In this document: positions 18,277-25,000 of the stretch, piece by piece
How positions within the stretch are numbered: the stretch's first letter is position 1
How the letters are laid out: the number at the start of each line of letters is the position of its first letter
Source of the DNA: Prorocentrum cordatum
Taxonomy: Eukaryota > Sar > Dinophyceae > Prorocentrales > Prorocentraceae
NCBI GenBank assembly: GCA_963575745.1
Contig: CAUYUJ010001359.1
Coordinates: 181,381-206,380 of the forward strand
Direction: 5' to 3'
DNA: 25,000 nt
Notes under the pieces: generated by a model
The model's database searches: none
What the model saw: the letters and a program-made list of their open reading frames with translations, nothing else
Told to the model about the DNA's origin: nothing
Program-made: the position numbers and the translations under genes

Positions 18277-18358
18277 TGCTCCTGGGCACGACTGCTGTGA
18301 AAAATCCGCCCATCGACAACGGTTGCAATCGTGAGCCGCCGCTGCGACCAGCCGTATA

Positions 18359-18402
18359 TTCATGCGCAAAATCATTCGCGCATGAAGTTGCGCATGATTT
18401 TG
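18359..18402. repeat. overlapping hairpins 83 bp after gene B
   Basis: TTCATGCGC (18359-18367) pairs with GCGCATGAA (18378-18386) over a 10-nt loop. CAAAATCAT (18367-18375) pairs with ATGATTTTG (18394-18402). The two stems overlap and exclude each other. Half-sites match the palindrome in the intron of gene A. Frames here read as ANDFAHE / KSFAHEV repeats, a by-product of the element. Confidence 0.85.
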
Positions 18403-18645
18403 TAGTTCTCCCCCGCCTCTCCCCGCTTTCCTCGCTACTGCCTTTCCCTCCTGCTCCTCTCGTCATGGCCCTGGGGTCCTTCCGCGGACCGGGGGTCGCG
18501 TCGATCTATCCACGAGCCCCCTATCAGAGGCAACCCAGCATAAGTGTTAACTCAATCGGGATTCAGATCCTCGGGACCCCTGCCGCACGCGTCGCTCCAA
18601 ACGCGGCGCGAGTCTGGCAGCAGCAGCAACGGCAACATAGGCAAC
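18403..18645. other. 5' flank of gene C
   Basis: Pyrimidine-rich sequence (18405-18465) followed by GC-rich sequence with CAG/CAA triplets at 18618-18635. No leader relict is seen. ATAG|GCAACATG just before the presumed start at 18646 could be a splice acceptor. Open frames are short and featureless. Confidence 0.35.
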
Positions 18646-19466
18646 ATGACAGCGACGACGACGACGACGGTTACGACGGATACAACGGTTATGACGAGCA
18701 GCAGGGGGGACATGGATGTGGCAGGGGGTCAGGGCGTCGAGAGCGCTTGGCGACTACCCGAATCACTTGGCACCCCTCGCTTGCCTGAGCCTCCGCCTGA
18801 CCACGTGGACCCATCTCCGCCCAGGGGCAATTTGCACGAGGGAAAGATATAGCGGAGGGGGCAGGCTTCAAATAAATAATCTCCAGGAAACCGCGGATGG
18901 GGACACGATCAACGAGCTCGCGCTGGACAAGCTCTTCCGCGCCATCTACGCCAACCCCGATTTCGAGAAGGCCATGGCAACCAAGGGCCACGCCAACCTG
19001 GCGAGCACCATGGGCCCCCTGATGGCTGACATCAGCGATGACGGCCACCTGTGCAGGCCCTCGGCGTGGGGGATCCCAGTCGAGGATGCGGCAAAGCCTG
19101 GCCAGGTTAAGAACGAGAAAGCTGGTCGAAATTTGGGAACGGTCGATGAAGAATTCTCATTCTGGGAGGCAGTAAAAGGTGCGAACTTCGATGTCCCAAC
19201 GGACTGCCGCTTGTCACCAGTTGCCGCCAGGTGGCAGCGAGCGCTTGCTGCGGACGAGACGCTGAAAAAAGATTACAACTCGATAACAAGAGAGAAAAAA
19301 GCCAGAAGAAAAAAGATTTTCGATCCGACTGGGCCCGCAAGAAGTGGGCGGTCGCTAAGGACAGCAGGGTTCAGACATCGCGAGTAGTCGCCGTCGTCGT
19401 CGTAGTCGTCTTCGTCGTCGGCAGTCGCCGCCGCTGCGGCGGCGGCGGCCGCCGCCGTCGTCGCCG

Positions 19467-19511
<45 letters not shown>

Positions 19512-21416
19512 GGGGTGGCATTGTCGGTCGTAAGCGGTGTCATCGTCGTCGGTAAAACGTATTTTCGGTATAAGTAGTGTTGTCGTGCAGTAGTCAGTCT
19601 GAATCGACGGCGTCGGTCGTCGTGGTCGTGGCCGTGGTCGCGGTCGTCGTCGTCAGCGGCGGCGTCGTCGGCCGTCGCTGTCGTCGCAGTCGTCGAGCGA
19701 GGGCAAACGTTCTTCCGCCGATCCCTGAGGAGAGCGCTGAGCACACGCGGACCGAGGGGAAGAAGGAGTGGACCAACGGGACTTACCTCCCGATCGGGGG
19801 GATCGCCCACCTGGAGGGCGGCGGCGTCCTGGGCTGGCGCCAGGCCGTCGTCGTCGTCGTCGCCTCCCTCTTTCTCTGCCTCGCCTCCTCCTCCTCCCGC
19901 TCCCTCTCCATTATTCGTCTCTCCGCCTCCCTTGAGCGCGGTCGCCTCAGCAGGCAGCGAAGCTGTTTTCAAAATCTATGCAGATGGGGCCGCCGTGGAT
20001 CATGTACGACCCGCTCGCGGAGGCGTTGAGGGGATTATATGTTACGATGGCCGCGCACCTAGTGTTCCAAAGCGTCCGCCCGACCGCCTCAGCGGTCGCC
20101 CAGGATACCGCGATGAGGGTGGTCGAGGCGGCGGGGAAGAGTGTGACGAGGAGGGCCGAGGGATGTGGAGGAGGGGGATAGGCTGACTGTTCCGATTCGA
20201 GCCGATAACGGTCGATATCGAGTCGGCTGCATTTAATGTCGATCCAGCCCCGTGTCGACGCGCCGAGGGCTTCTCGAAGTACTTCACGGAGGCGTGGACC
20301 CTGCACGCGAAGTGGCTCGACGACGAGACCACCAGCAAGGTGTTCGAGAGGAGGGAAGGATGATGATGAGGAGGATGAGGAGGAAGGATGAAAGGGGAAG
20401 GTAGTGATGAGGATGATGATGCTGATGATGATGATGAGGATGAGGACGACGAGGAGGGCGAGGGCGACAAATACGAGGAAGGGGGAAACGGTGGGAGATG
20501 GATGGAAGGGGGGATGGAGTGGAAAGGAAAGGAAGGATATGACAGGAATTGCACGAGGAGGGCATTGAAGCACGATGAGGCTGAGCCGAAATGACGTGAC
20601 GACGTTGGGGCGGAGGACGTGGGTGGTGCATCACGGTCGGCCCTGAGAGGTTGAGAAGGCCGAGGTTGCTGGAGTCGCGGCGGCGCTCCAGACGGCCGAG
20701 CCCGAGCGGACGGGCAAGCGCATCAAGGCTGACACTGCGCCCGAGGAGCTTGCTCCCTCGGTCCTTCTCGTTCTCCCCAGGTGTATTTGTCTCCTCCTCC
20801 TCCCCCTCCACCGCCCTCTCCTCCTCTCCCCTCGCTATCCTCGATCCCTGGCCCAAGGTCATGCGCCATTTCATTTGCAAATGAGTTTGCGAATGATTTG
20901 GCAACCCATGCTTAACTAAACAGTTAAAAACCAGAGGAGTCGCCCGCGCAGAAGAGGGCCAGCCTCAAGAAGGGGAAGGAGGCCGCCCAGGCCGCCGCCG
21001 ACGGCGCCAAGACCATCCCGGACGATAAAGAGGTTGTCAAGAAGCTCCTTGCAGATGCCAAGAAGTCGTTCACCCGCTACTCCTTGGTCATCCAGCAGGG
21101 GAACCACCTGGTCATGAGCGTCTCCCAGGACGAGTCGTGGGGCCATGCCACGAATGACCCCGAGTTCCTGGAACTGAAGAAGGAGATGACCGACCTCTCA
21201 TATTTCGTCATGAAGCACCCGCACCTGAACAAGGCTGTGAGCGTCCCCTTCCAGAACATCAAGAAGACCGTTGGCGACGAGAACTACAAGGGGACCTTGG
21301 TCGCGCTCAAGGACCTCGCCAGGAAGCTGAGCAGCATCGACGAGCGCCTGCGCATCCTGAGCGGCAGTCACGACCTGCGGATGCAGCGTGCCGCTGCCGC
21401 CGCCGCGGGCGAGTAG
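18646..21416 (+). CDS. gene C: unknown ~525-residue protein, seven exons
   Basis: Exons, from frame, codon bias and AG acceptors: 18646-18840 (ATG, T/S-rich, then ESAWRLPESLGTPRLPEPP), 18887-19343 or later (INELALDKLFRAIYANPDFE; EEFSFWEAVKGANFDVP), 19702-19843 (ANVLPPIPEESAEHTRTEGK; WTNGTYLPIGGIAHLEG), 19954-20040 (AAKLFSKSMQMGPPWIMYDP), 20268-20354 (GFSKYFTEAWTLHAKWLDDE), 20650-20745 (VEKAEVAGVAAALQTAEPER) and 20937-21416 (YSLVIQQGNHLVMSVSQ; LVALKDLARKLSSIDERL; stop). Phases agree at all junctions except a one-base shift in exon 2 at the A-run near 19292-19297, after which the frame reads QKKKDFRSDWARKKW. Donors are GT, GC and GA; several junctions are flanked by direct repeats (CAGGC, GAGGAG). 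The aromatic-rich middle and charged coiled C-terminus look like a multicopy dinoflagellate family of unknown function. Exon ends are good to a few bases only. Confidence 0.65.
19384..19535. repeat. (GTC)n microsatellite in intron 2 of gene C
   Basis: GTCGTC blocks with GCC interruptions, continuing more loosely to 19690. The whole lies between exons 2 and 3 of gene C. Open frames through it (V or D/R runs) are artefacts. Confidence 0.9.
20355..20475. repeat. (GAT/GAG)n microsatellite in intron 5 of gene C
   Basis: GATGATGAGGAGGAT triplets with a GGAAGG block, extending loosely to 20540. It lies between exons 5 and 6 of gene C. D/E-rich and S/L-rich frames here are artefacts. Confidence 0.85.
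20865..20902. repeat. imperfect hairpin in intron 6 of gene C
   Basis: GCCATTTCATTTGCAAAT pairs with GTTTGCGAATGATTTGGC with four mismatches around a 2-nt centre. The right arm contains TTGCGAATGA, as in the 40-bp palindrome of gene A. It ends 35 bp before the exon-7 acceptor; a perfect branch-point sequence (CTTAACT) lies between. Confidence 0.8.
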
Positions 21417-21652
21417 TTGCCCGCCATTGTTGTTGCCGCCTCTCTTGGTGGTCCTGGGGGGTAAAGTGACCTCCTCGAGGGGTGCTCAGCCGTGGGTCGA
21501 GCGCCGACGGGCGCTGCGATCATGCGCAGGGTTTGGCGATGCACGACCTGCACGTGCGCAGGAGGGTTCAGAGGGGGCTCGAGTTCGGAAACTGCGGGTG
21601 GGCCCGGTTTGAGGGCTCCGCGTCCACGAAAACCAGGCCTGGGGACCGAAAC
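21417..21652. other. 3' flank of gene C, no gene seen
   Basis: GC-rich sequence with TTGTTGTTGCC just after the stop. Frames on both strands are short and overlap each other; no domain is seen. No AATAAA is present, as expected for dinoflagellate genes. Confidence 0.4.
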
Positions 21653-21800
21653 AATGCGCATGAAAATGCGTATGAAACCGATGCGCATGAGAATGCGTAT
21701 GAAACACTGAATGTGAGACATGTATCACAGATAATGCGCATGAAACGGTTTCATGTGCACGGGGGGAATGCGCATGATAATGCGTATGAAAATGAGATGG
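21653..21800. repeat. ATGCGCATGA / ATGCGTATGAAA repeat cluster
   Basis: ATGCGCATGA occurs at 21654, 21681, 21734 and 21769, three of them followed by (A/G/T)AATGCGTATGAAA; the first two are 27 bp apart. At 21736-21758, GCGCATGAAAC and GTTTCATGTGC form an inverted pair around one base. The words are the same half-sites as in the intron hairpins, here mostly in direct order. Frames read as MRMKMRMK or HFHAHFHAH runs and are not genes. Confidence 0.85.
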
Positions 21801-22080
21801 ATTGAACAGGCCGCGGGGGGCCGGGTGGGCGAGCTTTTTTGGAGTTTGGATAGCAGGGGGCAACTATCGCGCCAGCCAGGTCGTGCTCGAATGTTTTTTG
21901 TGCTCGGGGGTAGCTCTGTTTTGCCACGATCAAGGGGCCCGACAGCGACGTTGACTGAATGCAGTTGAACTCGTGCACGCAGCCCCCCCCCGCTCACATC
22001 CCATCACACTTACTCGTTGCAAGTTTCACATCGTCGCAACTCAAAGCTCTAGCTCCAGCGTGATACGAGGTGTATTCTTG
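21801..22080. other. no recognisable gene
   Basis: Unique sequence with a T run (21834-21838), G run (21908-21912) and C run (21984-21991). No exon-like codon bias is visible on either strand. Confidence 0.4.
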
Positions 22081-22081
22081 G

Positions 22082-22127
22082 ATTTCATGTGCAATTTCAT
22101 GCGCACATGATTTTGCGAATGATCTGG
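22082..22127. repeat. hairpin element with TTCATGTGC/GCACATGA stem
   Basis: TCATGTGC (22085-22092) pairs with GCACATGA (22103-22110). The segment continues TTTTGCGAATGATCTGG, matching the right arm of the intron hairpin at 20865. It lies in non-coding DNA here. Confidence 0.75.
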
Positions 22128-22284
22128 TGCGGAATCAGGTACCGACGTAATGTGCAACGTGCGCGCATAATAGAGGTGCATATGAATACACGCGCTTGCA
22201 TGCATGAGCGCGTGCACTGCCTGCATCCGCACACGATTTACACAAACTCTCGCCCGTGTAGTATATGACTCCTTCGCTTGCTGG

Positions 22285-22285
22285 C

Positions 22286-22341
<56 letters not shown>

Positions 22342-22378
22342 TCTATCGCTCCCTCTCTATCGCTCCCTCTCTCTCGAC
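22285..22378. repeat. (CT)n microsatellite
   Basis: A nearly perfect CT run from about 22288 to 22345, then CTCTATCGCTCC repeats up to the CTCTCGACC at 22378. Confidence 0.9.
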
Positions 22379-22900
22379 CTTTCTCTCGAGCAGTACACGA
22401 GTGATGCGTGAGTAGTATTTCGGGCCCGCTCAAATAGAGCCCGATGCTGCGCCTCACCTCGCGTCCGCATGCCGAGCGGTACGACTTTTCGGCACCGTGG
22501 TCACATCAATGGCACCGATCCTGGTGCTTATTGTGCGCTGGTGCGACGTTTGCTCAACCAGCTATGCGATGCCGTGCGTGGTGGCTCACGGTGGCGTTCG
22601 CACTGTACCGAAGCGACTGCACTGCTTGAAAACAACGCAGTTGGCGAAGCAACTACGTGTCTCAGCGAGACATGTTGGCGTTACTGGGGGCAGACAGAGC
22701 TCGGCGAGAGACTCGATCGGCGGCGGGCGCCCTCAAGCTCGGAGTTAATGGTTCGAGGCCGTCCGCCGCGACGCCCCTCCCGGTTTGCGATCGGCCGCTG
22801 GCGGGGCAAGGAGTGTCGGCGGCGGCGCGGCTGAGGATCGCGGATCGTGCATGGAGTGCGTGAGCGCGTGCTGCACGTCGCGCGCGCAATCCTGTTTGGC
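22379..22900. other. no recognisable gene
   Basis: GC-rich sequence with competing frames of 60-120 codons on both strands (for example 22469-22834, plus). None shows a motif or an exon-like boundary. It may belong to the 5' region or an upstream intron of the gene at 23153. Confidence 0.4.
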
Positions 22901-22904
22901 AGAC

Positions 22905-22918
22905 AATTATATATGTGT

Positions 22919-22960
<42 letters not shown>

Positions 22961-22962
22961 TC
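22905..22962. repeat. (AT)n microsatellite
   Basis: ATATATGTGTATACATATAT leading into about 20 TA dinucleotides, followed by TACATAC/TGTAAC words to about 23010. It forms an AT-rich patch about 190 bp before the start of gene D. Confidence 0.9.
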
Positions 22963-23152
22963 GGTGCGTACTTACATACGTACATACATATGTAACTATG
23001 TGTGTAAGTCTACATGTATGTGTTTGGTGACACATTTTCTTGCAAACCGTGCAACGACGCAGTGCGTGCGTCCATCTTCAATGCTCTACGTGGCGCCAGC
23101 TGTGCTGGCTCTGTTGCGCGGTGCCGTCGCGGGCTCCGCTGCTGGCCCCGCC

Positions 23153-24743
23153 ATGGCCGATCGGTCTCGGACGCCAGGGCCCAGACACTGGCAACGCACC
23201 TCGCAGAGTGAGCGCGACGCGGGGTCGCAACTCCTCACACACTTGCTTCGCCTCTATGCAAGTTGCAGATTACCGGCGAAAGATTTTTGCAGTTTATGCT
23301 ACTTCGCGCGGGAAGCCCGCGTACCAGGGGGCGCGTTCCATACATACGCCGCGTCGCCCTCGCAAAAATCTGAAGGCAATTACCAAAAACATTTAGACAC
23401 TGTATTGCCGTGCTTGGACGATGACTTCGTCGACGTGATAGCACCTGTGACCGATAGGCAGTACGTGCGTGAACAACGCACTTTCCCGATGAGACTCGCG
23501 TGGAGCTCGTTGGAAACTGAGTTGGCTAACAACCCGTCTATATCTAGGAGGCTCCAGAGCCGAGGGGCTTCAGACGACGTTCTCAGCGTGCCAGCTTACC
23601 AGGAGCACCCGTCCGTGGTAGAAGCACTTGCAAACGACAGCCCTCTACCGCTACCACTGGCGTTTTATTTGGACGCCGTCCAGTACCAGGCGCAGGCCGC
23701 TGGGCGGAGCGATAATGTGCTTGGCTTTTGGATCATTAATCTGTTAACAGGCCGTCGTCATTTCATGTCGGCGATAAAAAGGTCTGGACTTCTGCAACTG
23801 CGGTTGCCGTGGCAATTGCTCCTTGTACCCATTATTCAGCAATCTGCGGTGGCAACTAAGAGCCATGCAGGACGGACGAGTACCTGGCTTCCTGGACGGT
23901 GGGGAGGCAATGCCAGACGAGCTTGGCCCTGGCAAGCAGTTGCCGTTTAAAGCAGTATTGGTGTATATCAAGGGGGATTGGGGAGAGCACAACCACTCCT
24001 TGGGTCTGGCAGGTTGGGCATCTAAGTGGAACCCTTGTCAATTCTGCATGGCCACTATGGAGGAACGGGACAACTGCATCGGGCACCTGTCGCATCAGCA
24101 TCCTCCTTGGGCTTTGCGGGAGCACGCGCACTACGACCAGGCGTGTCGAGCTTGCGAGGTGGAGGTGCGTCTTGAGACACACTCCCACAGGACAGACCTG
24201 CTTCGGTCTTTGAGATGGCTGAAACCACCGAAGAAGATTGGAGGTAGGCTGATCGTACACGACACCAACGTCAACGGCGTGGCCTTGATTGCGGGCAATC
24301 GAGTCGCCCCGTCGGCATCGCTGATGGACATTGCCGACATCGAAAAATGGTGCCCCCGAATACTGTTACTCTATGGCGTGCTCGATGTGATACCTCGGAA
24401 CAACCGAAGGTCATGGACCCCTCGAACTTCAGGAATCCGATCTTCGACGTTCAGCTGCATACGTCGCCAGCCAATTCGTTGGCCATCGACGTGCTGCACA
24501 CGCTTTTCCTCGGCCCCGCCATGAGGTGGTGTAGCGCTGCCCTCTGGCGCATACGCTTGCACAACGTTTGGACAGTTCCAGGTGCGTTGGACCAGGCGCT
24601 GACGGTGTGCATGCAGCTCCTGAAGAACGAACTGGATCGCTGGCAGGATGACCCCGAGAACCACGTTCCTCCAGAACGCCGCATGGGGGCTCTATCATTG
24701 AAAATGCTGGGCAAACGCTACGGGTACAACTTTCAGGATGCAA
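23153..24743 (+). pseudogene. gene D: Cys-rich, transposase-like dinoflagellate multicopy family, two frameshifts
   Basis: Start ATG 23153 in good context (GCCATGG; MADRSRTPGPRHWQ). Blocks in order: DFCSLCYFAREA, NYQKHLDTVLPCLDDDF, LPLAFYLDAVQYQ, LGFWIINLLTGRRHF; then a one-base shift at 23789-23792 and CNCGCRGNCSLYPLFSNLRW, AVLVYIKGDWGEHNHSLGLA, WNPCQFCMATMEERDNC. A second shift follows at the five-A run 24343-24347 (six As would restore the frame), then FRNPIFDVQLHTS, SLAIDVLHTLFLG and LGKRYGYNFQDA before a likely GT donor at 24744. The order resembles a family found in many copies in dinoflagellate genomes. Cys clusters suggest metal binding, and the Asp residues in FYLDAVQ and IKGDWGEH recall a DDE-type transposase; both are inference. 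It is either a recent pseudogene or an intact gene with sequence errors. The 3' part lies beyond the window or in further exons. Confidence 0.6.
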
Positions 24744-25000
24744 GTTTTTTTTTTTTTCTGATTGAGCGCCATGCGCTCAATCTCTCTTTTGCACTTTGTT
24801 TCTATGCGTGTTCAGATGTATAGTGTGTACATGTGTGAGAGTGTGTGTGTGTGTGCGTGCGTGTGTATAATTGTATGCACGCACATCCACGCTCTGCGCA
24901 ACTATCCAGTTGGTGGGGAGAGGATGAGGAAGAGGTGGCGGAGGAGGATGGGGAAGAAGGATGAGGACGAGGAAGAAGGGCAGAAATGAGGACGGAAGAG
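24744..25000. repeat. probable intron: T run, (GT)n and purine-rich repeat
   Basis: GTTTTTTTTTTTTTCTG opens the presumed intron of gene D. TGTGTG/TGCGTG repeats occupy 24827-24870, and GAGGAAGAGG-type purine sequence runs from 24917 to the window end. No further exon is seen. Confidence 0.65.

Noticed and set aside
20346-20650. GAGAGG direct repeat at both ends of intron 5 of gene C as splice boundary
   Set aside because: Cutting within the repeat gives the wrong frame in exon 6. The frame-preserving junction uses a GA donor at 20355 and exon start 20650, so the repeat may be chance.
22750-22760. GGTTCGAGGCC as a tRNA T-arm
   Set aside because: No matching D-arm, anticodon or acceptor stem can be folded around it. 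The same applies to GAGGTTCGAAGC near 12225.

Overview
The window looks like nuclear DNA of a core dinoflagellate. Four kinds of evidence support this. (1) Positions 14135-14148 match 14 bases of the dinoflagellate spliced leader (AGCCATTTTGGCTC). They lie just 3' of a splice-type AG and 4 bp before an ATG, as in the 'relict SL' of retroposed and recycled dinoflagellate genes. (2) Genes are split by introns with GT, GC or GA donors and CAG|G acceptors, often flanked by short direct repeats. (3) Third codon positions are strongly G/C. (4) Gene-poor stretches are full of microsatellites, minisatellites and long palindromes. I see no rRNA, tRNA, CRISPR or bacterial-type operon.

Layout. 1-3500: repeats and GC-rich DNA without a convincing gene: TAG, a 600-bp GGATC-rich field, CTC, and a cluster of perfect palindromes. 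3508-3621 (minus): a single 38-codon exon encoding a textbook S4 voltage sensor of a voltage-gated cation channel. 3660-5800: GA, pyrimidine-rich, ~95-bp tandem and 11-bp minisatellite repeats. 5800-8860 (minus): a decayed non-LTR (LINE-type) retrotransposon with a coiled-coil first part, an AP-endonuclease-like part and the N-terminal half of a reverse transcriptase, broken by many frameshifts. 8860-13830: mostly non-genic, including 1.35 kb of CCA repeat with an internal ~310-bp higher-order duplication.

13830-21416: a unidirectional plus-strand cluster of split genes that I do not recognise: gene A (14153-15698, relict SL at its 5' end), gene E (15952-16638, possibly continuing into B), gene B (16827-18276, an acidic/basic, RG-rich, probably nuclear protein) and gene C (18646-21416, seven exons, about 525 residues). 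Their introns consist largely of microsatellites. Hairpin-forming palindromes sharing TTCATKYGC / GCGMATGAA half-sites lie inside or just beside these genes. 21416-23150: repeats (ATGCGCATGAAA boxes, CT, AT). 23153-24743 (plus): a Cys-rich gene with two frameshifts, resembling transposase-derived multicopy dinoflagellate proteins. 24744-25000: GT and purine repeats.

Genes A, C and D each read as good protein except for one- or two-base frameshifts, mostly in A-runs or an AC repeat. These are either young decay or indel errors of a long-read assembly. The features most worth pursuing are the palindrome family around introns, the relict SL, the microsatellite introns of gene C and the CCA block.
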